Program-made: the position numbers and the translations under genes
Notes under the pieces: model-generated
What the model was told of the DNA's origin: nothing
Seen by the model: the letters and a program-made list of their open reading frames with translations, nothing else
The model's database searches: none
Shown: positions 1 through 13,300 of the stretch, piece by piece
Layout of the letters: every line of letters starts with the position of its first letter
Position numbering within the stretch: the stretch's first letter is position 1
From: Kudoa neothunni
Lineage: Eukaryota > Cnidaria
Assembly: GCA_964304625.1 (NCBI GenBank)
Contig: OZ199839.1
Span: 6,200,001-6,264,000, forward strand
Reading direction: 5' to 3'
Length of the DNA: 64,000 nt

Positions 1-143
1 TAAATCAAATGATCAATCTTCTAAGTAGAATTTTTTTAAATTTGTAAACGTGTGACAATGCTTATCTTCGATTAACCGGAACCTCGCTATCCGGGGAAAA
101 TCGCTGGTCCCAAATTTTCCACCGGATAGTCCAAGTTGGACTG
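1..143. mobile_element. Right end of a Tigger/pogo-type MITE (cut by window edge)
   Basis: These bases repeat the right part of the element seen whole at 37427-38072. The end reads outward as CAGTCCAACTTGGACTATCC and is followed by TA, as expected for pogo/Tigger-like elements that duplicate a TA target. The rest lies left of the window. No coding capacity is seen. Confidence 0.55.
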
Positions 144-365
144 TATATCATGCACGATTTTCGCGTAATCGACTCCGAAATAAGTTTGATGCAAATAGTC
201 ATTTTTTTACAAAAAGCTATTTAATATATTTTTGATTCATCGATTAAAATTTTCTCAACAATTCCTTTAATTTTAAACGAAATTTTGTTAAATGAACACG
301 GAGAAAAACTAAAAATTAACTTTCCGATGTTGATTAATGATAGCTGGTGAGGTAAATTTTTAAGG

Positions 366-1135
366 ATGAGCGGTTTTGAGCACGAATTTATGTTGAATGA
401 TGATACTGAGGCCAGTAAAATTTATGACGACAAAATTTCTGAAAATTGCTATGTTGATAAAAATAAAGATAAATGTTCGATTGAAAGACCTAGAATAGCG
501 ACAACGGGAAGGGAGAATATTATAAGCCAACACTCTGGAATAGCAACGTACGCTACAGCAAGAATCACCGAAATGGTGGATTCGTTTTTGATATTTTTCA
601 ATCAAACTTTTTTTCAAATGTGATATCAAAGACGAACAAGTTTGGATTGGTTCATTATAACAATAACTAGAAAACTTTAACCGATGTGGAAATGAAGGCT
701 TACATAGATGTTCTTGTCTATGTAACTATTTCAAAACTAAGTTGGAGTCCATGATGTTGCTATAGAATGTCGAATAGGTAAACCTATATTCAGACAAATA
801 ATGCCTCTAAAACGAATTACCAAAATATCGAGGACGCTCCACATTGATTACTTTGAAACTCATGAAGCTCGTCGTTCTGTAGACAAAAGTTTCCCAATGT
901 TGAAAGTATTTGAAAACTGGATAGCTTGCATTTCCAAATTGGTTATACCTGGAGAGAATTTGACAATGGATGAACAATTTGTTGCGTTTCGTGGAAATGT
1001 CCCTTTAAAGTTTAAACAGTACATGCCTCCAAGACAGCTGCTTATGGCATCAAATTTTTCTTGGTCACCGATTCTGTAACGAAGAATACACATAACATAT
1101 CAGTGTGTTTAGGGAGGAATAATGATCAACGAGCG
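366..1135 (+). pseudogene. piggyBac-type transposase remnant (copy A)
   Basis: Two open stretches (366-623 and 801-1079), joined by shifted frame between them, resemble the N-terminal half of the piggyBac DDE transposase family (DDE_Tnp_1_7). Family-typical pieces are RENIISQHSG, then GKPIFRQIMPLKR, then TMDEQFVAFRGN followed by KFKQYMPP. Beyond 1079 the frame shifts again and FFLVTDSVTKNTH continues the homology to about 1135. The catalytic core after this point is missing, so the element is dead. No terminal repeats were identified. The same sequence occurs at 38295-39064. This is a plain DNA transposon relic, not a host gene. Confidence 0.75.
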
Positions 1136-1139
1136 AAAA

Positions 1140-3980
1140 ATGTCAACTCGTAAATTTTAGCAATTCTTCACCCGAACACTGTCCGATACCTGTTCAATCT
1201 CCATTTTTTTCCAATTAACATCGATAATAATAATTTAATTTCTCCATTTAATAAACGTTAGACTTATTCAATGCAATAATGAGATTAACATGACATGTGT
1301 GAATTAAGTGGTTTCATCTAGTTTTTTCGGAAATTTTACTTGTTTTCATTAAGCAATAATCCAATAAAATTATTATATACATTGTTAGATGAAGGTTTTC
1401 TTCGAGATCTTCCTCGAATGTATTCTAATTTTTCTTATTTCAATTGCTTTTCAATAACAAAATGCCGAACTTATGTCAGAAGAGCTGTCACAAATGGAAT
1501 CATATGAGCGATATGATTATGATTATATGTTTTTTTATTTCTTTAAAGATTAATAAAATCTCTCCAAAACCGCTTTAGTACGATTTCGGTCACAAACTAA
1601 ATTATCCCTGATAAGAGGATTTCTTTCCAATTTCAAGTTGTGATGGTCCATCTCTCGTAATCTAAGTATGAAAAAAAATTATTTATCATTATTGCATAGA
1701 CAATTTTATTTTATCCGGATCTAACATGATTATTTGGGGAAGTAAAACGGGGCCCAACTGTTTTTTGAAACTTGGAGATATTTGCTTTCTCAACGTTAAT
1801 AGGCGAATCAATTGGCGGCGAAAGTTTTGTGATTGAAATTGACAAAATTCTCAATGATAAATAAAAAAGTTTTCTTCGATAATCTAGAAAACTTTTAGCC
1901 GAGGAATGGTTTTGATAAATTTAGGGTAGAAATGTTTAATTTTTAATCAACGTTCTAAGGACAATTAAATATACTATTCAATAAACAAATTAATCAATTA
2001 ATCAGAATTTGAATTTTTAACGTGTAAAAAAAAAGATGTGGTATTTTTATTATAACCATGTGTACGTAGATTTAATCGAACCCAATCCTAAAATGATTAT
2101 TAAATAATAATATATAAAAATTAATATAAATCCAACAATAACACACATAGTAGTTATGGAATTATTGTCAACAGTTTCATAACTTTAATTAAAAATTACG
2201 CTATGTTTACGATATAAAAAATATATATTATTACTTAATACTTATAAAATTTTAATATTAAATTAATATATTAGTTAAAAAATAGATTGCATATAAAATC
2301 TGCCAATTATGTTAACATTCCTTGTCAACATTTATACTAAAATCTAATTTTTAATTCTAATTTTATTTATCAAAAATGATTAGTTATATTAACAAATTTC
2401 TGTATAAAATTCGTACAAAGATTTTTTAAATAAGGTATCGAGTATACTGATAGTTTTGAATTGTCCATATTACTATAAAAAATTTATAAACTAACCATGA
2501 CGTTGGTAAACTTATATATTTATATTAATGTTAAAATAATACTTTTGTAATATGGAAAATAAGATGTTTTTGTTAAATATTCGAGTAGTCCATTTTTAGT
2601 ATTTATCCACTTGAAATTGTAACATTTAAATATAGGAAAAATCTAATGAATGGTAATGAATAAGTTTTAAATTAAGAACTAGGAATAAGAAGAGAATATT
2701 CAATGTTAATTGTAACAAAATGGAGATTGCACGAGTACACGGCAGTGTTCGAATGAAGAATTGCTAAAATTTAGAAGTCGTTATTTTTCGCTGTATATTT
2801 TATCACGATATTCTTTTATTTTATTATAAACAATCGTGAAAAATTTGGAGAAAAATCATTCGCATGATGGAGCTTTTCAGTTGCTACCCACTCCCCCATT
2901 ACCGGAGAGTGTATTGTCGGTTTTAGAGCGCTCGCGAGGTTAAAAATAATTGTTGAAATATTTAATTTTTAATAAAAAAGAAAAAAAGTATAAAAACTTT
3001 TTAAAATAAATTAAAAAGCAAACGAGACTAAAACTTAAATTGTGGTCAAGAATAAGTTTTTGTTAGTTGAATTATTTTAGATTTTTATACTTAAATTCAA
3101 ATCAATATGTACTCAAGAATTACTTAAACTAAACCTTTACATTCGACATTTGATCGAATATATGTTTTTTTCGTTAATCTTTAATTTCTAATTATAAATA
3201 CAACATTTGGCTCGTGCTCAAAAATTTACGTCTAATATTTTGCACGAAAATATTATTATATCTAATGAATCATAAAATATGATTTACGCATATCTTTATC
3301 CGATAAATAGCTTCGCATCGATTTTATTATTGTCAAAAAAGAGAAGAAAAAAAATTCCAAACAATTAAATTAATTATCAGTAGTATTTATCTTATTTACA
3401 GTTGTTTTCTTGTTAAAGTAGTTGGGGTTTTTTCATGTTGGGATAATTTTAGTAACAAAATTTTTTCTTTCTATAAAGAAATCCATTGCTAAAAATTTGT
3501 ATTGAAAAGGGATACAGGGTTCTCCTCATATATGGTAGGGATTGCTGAAAATAAAATGAATCGAGAAGCGCTGGATTAGATGATTTGATCTAATTAGAGA
3601 CAAATTAGCCTGTTTTATCAATCCGTAAATTTCCATCTCCACAATGAGTTATAGAACGTACTTTCGCGGATACCGGAGGTTTACTTTAGTTTTAAGAGAA
3701 CCAATTTTGAGAAAATCTCCTTTAACAAATAATTAAGATAACGTATCGGAATTTTTTAAAATACTCTTGTTTGCTTCACTTTATTAGAGCTGCATATTAC
3801 ATTCCAAACCAAATGAAAAAATTTTATTCCTGATCAATACGGTCACAAAATATTGTAGATTTATGAAAACATTTGATGACCGTTGTTTGTGAAATATGCC
3901 TCAAATATTTTTAATGGTTGTAATGTAATCTATTAACGTGTAATTATGTCCGCATAGAATTTTTCGGGGTGACATTTTAG
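1140..3980. other. AT-rich non-coding stretch
   Basis: No frame longer than about 60 codons with recognisable content, no RNA gene and no clear element ends were seen here. The stretch is repeated at 39069-41910 with almost no differences. Confidence 0.4.
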
Positions 3981-3982
3981 AG

Positions 3983-4505
3983 CAGGGGTCTGAAACTTAC
4001 GCCACGCGGGCCTAACCCGACCCTTCAGTTATCTATACCCCCTGTCATGAATTAACAGCATAAAACTTTTTCATAATGTATAAAATACCCAAATGATTTT
4101 TAAGTTTTTTCAAGATCATTTTTCTAAATGTTATATGTTGTTGATGTAAATATTTTAACCAAGTAAAATTCATTTTCGTTGAATTGGAAAACTAGAATAA
4201 ATATGATGATAAAATAAGGTAAAAATTATTTTTACAAAATTGTAATATATTTTGAAAAAGATAGGTACATCTCATGTTGTTTGAAATCATCCAATAAATC
4301 GTTCTTTCACAAGGTAAGCGCAGGTTGATTACATTGGAAGTGAAAATTAAAAAAAATAATAGTATCATACGACGTACTTTTCTATTTTAAAAGACTTTTA
4401 TAAATTCTTTTATATTCAAAATTGAAATTATAATTAACAATAATTTAAAATTTATATGGATTAATTTTAATACTGCACGTCACCTATAAATGTTGCCAAC
4501 CCCTG
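3983..4505. mobile_element. hAT-type MITE (copy A), 8-bp target duplication
   Basis: The left end begins CAGGGGTCTGAAAC and the right end, read inward on the other strand, begins CAGGGGTTGGCAAC (11 of 14 positions alike). The element is flanked on both sides by the perfect 8-bp direct repeat TTTTAGAG (3975-3982 and 4506-4513). An 8-bp target duplication with CAGGGG-type ends is the hallmark of the hAT superfamily. The 523-bp interior has no coding potential, so it is non-autonomous. Confidence 0.85.
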
Positions 4506-4513
4506 TTTTAGAG

Positions 4514-5670
4514 AATGTATTTTTCCGGGATTCAATTGTTGAGTTCAACTAGTTTTATCATTATTCTTTGGTAAAAAGCGACATTTTATCTGTAGTAAAC
4601 AGTCCAAACCTTTCTGTGGGGTTGATGACTGGTCTAATAAAATTAAAACTTTTCGATTCTTAACAAAAAGATTATTATTTAAATCTTATATTATTTGATG
4701 GAAAATGCTAAATGTCATCCAAGAGTTATTCTACGTGTAATACCCAACAGAAAATTTCGTAATTCCTTCGAATCAATGCGGATCTTTAAATTTATCGATC
4801 ACAACCAAAAGAAGTTATCTCCCGCTTGGTTACTTGGTTAATCTGATACTAACACTGCAATCCTATTCTTCGAGAAAATTTTTTAACGAATATTTTTTAT
4901 AATGTGACGGGTTTTTCAATTAATTCATTAAATTTTGAGGTGTCGACGCTCCCAACCTATCCAAGCAGTCTTTTGAATCGGAGTCCATGGAATTTTTTTA
5001 AATCCACAAAGTTATCCTCTACTTTCGGAAACACTTTTGGGCCCAAATTCTTCTCTGGTAAGCGTGGGGTTTTCCGTAATGACCTAACCAGGTACTGATT
5101 TTCTAAATGTCTTGCCTTGTAAACTCAATTATAAATTTAAGTATCCATACCTTAAGAATCACCTAAAACAATTTTTGTTGTCAGAAAAATAATAATTGGC
5201 TAATTTTTTATTCAATTGCAAGTGTGGCTTCAAACGCGAATGACCTATACATCTTTATATGAATATTTAAGAAAAAATAATTTGAAAATATTTAATATTT
5301 TTAATGTGTCACATTTTTGCACCGATTATGTTCTCTCTAAATTTCAAAAAGTTAATTATCTCGTAAAAGTTTATTTGATATTAATTGTTTTCGAGTCATT
5401 CTGAAACCTCGCTAAACTCAGTCACGGACTTCAAAAAGCCACGTTATACGGGGGAATTTCGCAATCGGAAAACATTATCACGTTTGATCATTTTCGTTAA
5501 AATCTTTACTCCATATTTATAATTTAAGACAGAATATAGATACATAGATTCGGCGAACATTGCCTATTTACGCGCATGAATAACCTTCAACATGAAACAA
5601 AGTGAAAACTCATTCGTCATGCACCAAATAAAACGCAGAGGCGATAAAATCTTGTTAAACCATTGTTTTT
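4514..5670. other. Non-coding stretch between hAT MITE and MULE relic
   Basis: Small open frames at 4904-5098 and 5216-5404 have no recognisable content and no conserved splice context. Part of this stretch may be flanking sequence of the MULE that follows, but I could not find its ends. Confidence 0.35.
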
Positions 5671-6890
5671 ATGACAGGAAAAAAATATAGGGATCATCAA
5701 TTATGGAGATGCGATAAAGGAGGTTGTAAAGGACGCCTGTGGCCTTTTTGGGATGAAAAGATTAATAAACTTGAAGAATGTGGAATCCATAATCATGTAA
5801 TGTTAGAGGAGGATATAAATAAAATCATGTTTGAAAAAAAATTCGTAACGTTTCCGAGAATCAACAATACACCACAAGTGATATATATTCCTTCATTACT
5901 ACTCAAAATATTCGTAAAAGAATACAAATAGATGTTAATATCGAAAAAAACTTGGCAAACGCTAACTCACTTAACCTAAGAAACGAAACTTTTTGCTTTC
6001 ATGATTCTGGGTCTATAGCAGACGATAGAATAATAATTTTTACAACTGATAAGAATATTCAACAACTGAATAATACGAATGTATGACTGGCAGGCGGTAC
6101 GTTTAATGTTGTTCCTGAAGATTTCTCTCAGTTGTATATCATCCATGGCAGAATGATGAGAAAATTCTTTCTTTAATATTTGTCTTAATGACTGAAAAAA
6201 CTCAAGCATTATATGAACAAGTTTTAAATATTTTAGAAAATAAGTTTTTTTCTATGTTTCCCCGAGAAAGTAATTAATCTAGAAAAGTCAGCTTTTAGCT
6301 CTTTCAAAAATGTTTCACAAAATACTAATATCTATCTTTGCATTTTTCATTTTAGCCAATGTATTTGGAGAAAAATACAAAATATAGGTGTCACCGAATT
6401 TTATCTACACAACAATGATTTTAAATTGTATATTAAATGTTTTATCTCGTTATCGTTTGTACCATTTTTAGTATTTCTGACGAATTTCCTAAATTAAAAA
6501 ATAAGTCAAGTTAGTTCGTTAATATTAATGTATCTCCATTTATAGAATATTTTGAAACAATTTTTATAAAAACATCCAAATATACTCATGAAACATGGAA
6601 CAGTTTCTAGAGTATTATCAATAATATTGATCTTACAACGAACTCTGCAGAACTTTTCCATCGTCATTTTTAGTCTCGATTCGATCAATTTCATTCAGTT
6701 CTAACAATTTTTCTGGAAAAATTAAAAGAAATTCAAAGTCTTGTAAAGCAAGATATTAAATATTTAATGTGTAACCCAGAATATTCCAATAAAACCCCTA
6801 GTTATTTAGAAAAACTTTAAAAAATAAAAACAATCTGACAAAATTATACAAAATATTACAGACTACATTATTTAGAGGCTACATCTAAAA
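5671..6890 (+). pseudogene. Decayed FLYWCH/MULE-type transposase (copy A)
   Basis: The frame at 5671-5931 resembles a FLYWCH-type zinc finger that often precedes MULE transposases: KKYRDHQLWRCDKGGCKGR, with an HNH motif about 25 residues later. Downstream, in changing frames, come typical MULE transposase pieces: ADDRIIIFTT and LAGGTFNVVPEDFSQLYIIHG (5990-6150, where a TGA replaces the usual TGG before LAGG), LMTEKTQALYEQVL (about 6187), CIFHFSQCIWRKIQNIG (about 6340), and THETWNSF with FHRHF and SRFDQFHSVL (6580-6710). Several stops and frame changes show that it is inactive. Terminal inverted repeats were not found. The same relic occurs at 43601-44820. Confidence 0.75.
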
Positions 6891-7337
6891 CTAATTCATG
6901 AAAGTTAAAATAATTATTTTGTTGCTAGTGAAAATGAGTATTATTTCATATAAAATAATGTATTCCTTAACAAAAACACGTTTTTATTTGTTCTTGCGTC
7001 ATTATCGGCGAACTTTCGCCCTAGGATTGAATGATGGAGTATTTTTTCGGATGAAGATTATAAGTTTTTTGTCAGGCATTCTAGAGTGTGAACATTGAAA
7101 ATGTAATCATTTTGAAACGACTATTTATTTTTTCCATAACTTATGGATTTTTATTTTGAATACTATTGTTCCTTAGCGAAACACATTGCTCTTGATCAAT
7201 CAGTTGAATTAAATCAATAGAATACCCCTTCAAATAAATCATTACAGATAATTATCAACAATGATAGAGATTATTCATCGTTATTCTTATTATTAAAAAC
7301 GATATTAATGTCGGGGAAGTGGAGAACTTTCCAATCA

Positions 7338-10300
7338 ATGCATCTTTTATATTTTTCTAGTACTTTTCATTATATTTTTATAATGAACAATTTTTAGTTT
7401 TCTTTGGAAAATGTGTTTTTACATCGGAAATTGATAATAATATGATAAAATATCATTTTTCGCAAACATCAGAAAAATACATTCTTTTTATTTCGGGATA
7501 CAATATTGAAAATAGTAACAAAAAATGCGGTCTCCAGTTTTACGATAAAGACGAGTCGACGTTAAAAAACATTCCTACGTGCACTACGGATATAAAAGGT
7601 AACGATGATGTCCAAACTTCGAAAATGTGCATTTACGAGTGCAAAAAAACAGAATTGAAGTTTAGTGGGGATGAATTTAAAAAAATTAAATATTTAAGAT
7701 GGTGTCAAGGGAAAAATGACGATGATGTAAAAAAATGCTATACTAAAAGAATTTTTTCATTCGAGGGTATTTAAATCTTTATGTATATAAAAACCACTAG
7801 ATATTATTATAGACATTTCAATAAAAACTATTTTTGGAGTGGAAAAGGCGAATGATGAATTTACAGTTAAAGTTAAAAGCAAAAACAATATGGGTTTCAC
7901 TCATAAAGAAAACTCTGATACTGAAATAATTCAAACACCTAACACTTCATTTTACACAGAATCATCGGTAAAACTTAAATCGAAATCATATAAATCAAAA
8001 TATATTCTTGAATTTAACGATAAATCTCCCGAAATATATCTCAATCCAAAAAAACCAGCTGAAGATTGGTTTATTGCATCTGGAATAAAACAAACTACTA
8101 ATTCCAAACATTATTACACACTACAATTACAGAACCCAGAACCATCAAAGTTGTGCTACTTTGGTATAAAAGAAATTAACGATTCACACTTTTCGTCCTC
8201 TTGCTCAGATATGAATAAAGCGGGACCATGCATACAACCTTGCTATAAAGCAACATTGTTGCATTCAAGTGATTTTAAATTCGCTCAAGTGCTTGTTAAA
8301 TCAATCATTCAATCAACTTCAAAAGAATTCATTCAAACTGTGACATGTATTTATTTAATTTCATTATACTTTTAATTGACATTGTAGTTGGCAGCAATCA
8401 ACCTCTCGTTGTCCGTACAATTAATAATAGCGAAGTAACGTTAGATTTATCTAACTTGAATAAAAACGAAGATGACACTTCAGGGGATGGAGCAGTGATT
8501 ACAGAAGTAAAAATAATGGAAAAACACTTTGGGATCGAAAAGGTCGGCGATGATGCAATATGTAAAGAAAGTTGCACCAGTTTCGCTTCAAAAACTATAA
8601 CAGGACTTTCACCGTTAACTGAATACATTCTAAAAATTAAAATAATAGGCTTAAAAACTTTAGATTCAGCTGAAGTGAAACATTATCATCGATATTTTTA
8701 TTTCAAAACCAAAGGTAATACGATATTGAAAGATTTAAATAAATGCTTAATTAGGGAATGAATTTCAAAATGGTAAAGAAATCTCAGTATTGCCTAATAT
8801 GGGTCAGCATACACAACTATCGCTAACTACCACCAATCTTTTTCCAGCGGGGTTTATAAATGACGCCAAATGTGAACTGTATTACTTTGAAGATGGAAAT
8901 GAGCCATCAAAATTCCCTGCTACTTGCGAGAAAAAACAATGAAAAATTTTTTTGTTCTGATGCTTGTAATAGTCCTTTTACGATTGTAAACCTTAACCCA
9001 AAAACAAACTACAAAATCATTGTTTGCTCCGACGGTTTCACTTGTGCTACTAGCTCGACTATTTCCAGTATTTTTTTATATAATAACATAATAGTTATTT
9101 TATATAGCCAGTGGCATCGTCTTAACTGTAGAAAAACCAGCAGATGATACTGCAGTGAAAATTACTGCTATCACGTCCTCAACGTCAGGTTCTTTTGGAG
9201 ATTTATGGGGATATATTCTTTTGGAGAAAGAATCTAAAAAAACCATTTTGGACTGTTTAAATAGCGTATGTGATCCTGCGGTACAAACATCGGGAATTAT
9301 CTCACTTGATATTTCATTGAAGACTATTGATGTTGCAATGATATACGAATTAATAATTATTAATAAAGATTTCGCAAAACCAGTGAAATTAACAATCACA
9401 AGTAACTTAACTAATTTATAACGTAAATTTAATTATTCTAGGAGATATGGAAGTGACAGAGAATGAATTAACATTAAAGTATTACACAGCATTGAAGAAA
9501 TACAAAGTGAAATTATGGGAAGATATAGTAATTCACTCAAACTTTGTATGTTCGATAAAAAAATTTAATTCTCAATTATCTGAATATGAAAATGCTGGCG
9601 AAAATAATTCTAAAATTGAGAAAATCTGTGATAGATTTGATGGATTGGAATCGATTATTGATCTTAGTAGTGAAGACAAACTGAATTATATTTCCGTTAG
9701 ATATTTTTTTGTTAATTATGGAATACGCGCCACTTCTGACGGAACTAATATGGTGGTCAAGATGAATAAATCTTTAGAAGAAATCAAAGATCGCGATTAC
9801 AAGAAAGATTTCGAGCTTTTTTTAACCAATATAACACCATTTAATCAAATCAATATACATGACATGTACTATATAGGAAGAGTCTATTCATCCTACACAG
9901 GTAAAACTAAAATGTACACTAAATTTAAGGTTGTTAAGATTATTTCGAGGAGATTCCGCATATAGCAACATTGCATCAAGATCAAATAAAATTACAAACG
10001 AAAAAGTGTTCTCTAAACTGCGAAAGATTTAAGGGTGAACATAAAATGAATCATATAATGGAAACTCAAGATCATCAAGATTGTACTTTTGGAAGTTACC
10101 CAATCCAATTTGATGAGTTAGTTGAAGATTATTTTATAAGTTGCCCAAAACATGTTGACTTTCATTATTTTTATGATAATACTTTTGTTAAAAATACTGC
10201 ACCAATTTTTAGCAGGTTTTATTATGAATTAGCTGTAGATGAAACAAACAATAATCTAACAGTTAAGCTGGTTAACGAAGAACCGTTTAATATATGCACA

Positions 10301-13300
10301 TTTGAATGGATAGATGCTACATCGTCATCTCAAAATAGATTTTATTCAAACATTTGTAAGAATAATAAAAACTGTGTTTACAGCTTGTGTAGTAATGTTA
10401 CGTTTGATAATATTCCAGAAGATGTGAAAGCAGTAAAATTGCGTGTTCTCAAATTAGGGATGGAGCCCACTATTGGTTATCAAAACAATATTTACATACG
10501 TAATTGTTTATATTCAATAAAATATAATTAAGTATTTTAGTGAAACATGGAAATGACGTTCCTGTTCCTACATCTGGTGATAAAATTAAAATTGATATCT
10601 CTTCAAATAACAAGGATGAAAACGGTGAAGCTATAACTAGTTCAATACAACCAACTTGTTATCTGCAAATGTGGAACGCATATGCTCCACTGGTTAAAGA
10701 GAATGGAAGAAAAATTGTTGGTAGTCCAGAAAATTGTAACTTTGCGAAAATGGATATACCAGCTAACCCAACTGATGTACCCAACGATATTATGGCTGAA
10801 ATAATCGGTATACCGCATTATTCACTAAGAAAATACTTTTATCATAAAATAAGTATATAATTTAATTATAATAAAAGATATTTATATTATACTAGCTCAA
10901 AAAAATATGTTGTCTAGTGGGTCTATATCAGTTACTGTAACCACTGATGGATTCAAATTTACACCTGATTCTACAGTTACAACAATCACATGTTCCATTT
11001 ATGTGAGAGAACATAATAAATTATATTATTATCCTGCAATATGTACAGGAAGTGAATTGTGCGTAAAAAAATGCAATGATGAATTTACCATTGTGGGGTT
11101 ATACTCTGGTGAAACCTATGATATAAAAGTTGGTACCAAGTGGGGAATTACAATTCTGTAATTTTGGAAAATAAGAAAACAAGTAAAATTATTTATTTAA
11201 CATCAAATAAATAATAATTAGCTGGCGAAACCATTGACTTTGAAATTTCGACAGAATCTACAAAAAATAATCTCAGAATAATTTCAAAAACAGGTATTGA
11301 CGATGCTAGTACTAAAAATTGCTATTATCAGTTTTATGTTCATGAAGGAACAGACAGTAATAAATATAATCTTATTTATGTAATTATCTCTTAGATTCAC
11401 CAACTAAAATATTGCAATCATGTGTTGGATGTGCAAATGATAGTGGAGATATTAAAAATTGCGATGATATTCAGTTCGGATCTTCCTTATATAACAAAAA
11501 GTATAACTACAGATTAATGATATACGTAGGTGAAAAATCTCCTCCATTTAAAATGGCGATTCCAGGTATAATTTTTATGTAATGTTCTTATATCAAACGT
11601 CATATTTGCAGTCAATCTCGACACAACAGATCAGTCAAAATCAATTAATTTTCAAAAAATAATCATTAAAGGTGATATATCTAGTTTATTCTAATATATT
11701 CTCCCACCGAGATGACCTAGAAAGTTAACCTAACAATTTTCAATATAAATTATTGCAGTGAGACCAAATGATTTGTTTGAAAATTCTAAAATTGTCAAAT
11801 TTAGTTTATTTTGATCGATGATCTTCTATCTAATCACTAATTATTTCCTGATTGTAAATAAATTTTCAATTGAACTGAGGTATGTTAAGTATTTGATAGA
11901 AATATAATATTTAAATTTTAATCAAGAATCACAATTTCAAGACTTTTTGAGTTGTGTAATCTAATATATTCATTAACGAAAACTGGGTTTTTTAAGCCCT
12001 TTTTCCAACAAGTCGTCATTTACCCAGTGAGAGAAAATTTTATTCTTCACCAATTACAACATTTACTCGAATCATTTGTTAAATTATACAGTTTTTATCG
12101 ATGGCTACCATCACAAAAATGTTTCTGATCGTTTCTGCTCTGATGGTTAAACACGAGAAGTTTCAGGTCGTAAGAATCTGAATCAGACAAGCTCTCAATA
12201 TCGTCATGGGAACGATCCATAATTAATTTTTATATAATATAACTAAACATAGTCTTTATATGTTTGGAAAAAATATATTCATATATATTAAACTAAAAAG
12301 TAAATATAACGATAGAGATTAGTTTAAAATATACAAGTTTTGAAATTAGCATGTCAAAGTTCACTGAATTTATCTTTAGGCGATGATTTCGAAAACTTGT
12401 TTTTCATGTAGAGAGAAAACAATATTTTAATTAATTTAAAATATTAATTATACGATTTATATATTTCTTTCTATTATTAACGTTCATGAAGTTATTATAT
12501 TAGAGTTTTCATCCCGAGAAATTCAATATCACAATCTCTACATTTCTAATATATTTTTTTCTTTAAATTTTCATTTAAAAAATGCATGAATACTTAAAAT
12601 ATGGCGGTTATTTTAAACCTAAATTGCGTCCATCTGTGTTATGCATATATTTTGTCAATTATTGTGTTATTACATATAGATTTGAAGTAATTTTTAATGT
12701 TTTAAAACAAAAGATTCTAAATAGTTAGAATATATGTTTAAAGACTAAAAGTGCCGAATTTAATTATAAGTTGCGAGTTTGGTTGCAGTAATATCGTTTT
12801 TGATCCAGAAATCTTATAATTTATTTTATTAATTGTTCTGGTAGCCTTGTCTGGATTTGGAAAACTAACACAGAAATTTGGTCAGCAAAATAATAATGAT
12901 ATTGGAAAACTCTCCGTAACATTGTCAGAATTTCCCAATGGTTATAAATGCAATATAAAAATCCAACTTTGAAGCTAACCATGATTTTATCAAACCAACG
13001 TGCGCTCAAGATAATGATACTGAGTATTGCTTGGTAGGATGTGAATCAGCCGATATCGAGATTGGATATATAAATTCGAAAATAGATCGTTATATATCAG
13101 TTTGCTATAGTGAAACTGACGAGAAAGCAAAATCTTGTAAAAATGTGAACGTATTCGCCATAACATGGGTAATTAGAATATTTATTCTATTCCTATATCT
13201 AAATAAATGATATAAATAACATATTATTTAATAAATTTTAATTATTATTTAGGAACAATACAAAAAAATACTTATCAATTAAATCACGAAGGGAATGAAA

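Noticed and set aside
6898-7098. Plus-strand 66-codon frame before copy A
   Set aside because: Not conserved upstream of copy C and no link to the signal-peptide exon.
12120-12225. Minus-strand acidic frame (MDRSHDDIESLSDSDS) inside the large intron of copy A
   Set aside because: It resembles the acidic start of some transposases but is too short and ends quickly; no supporting homology nearby.
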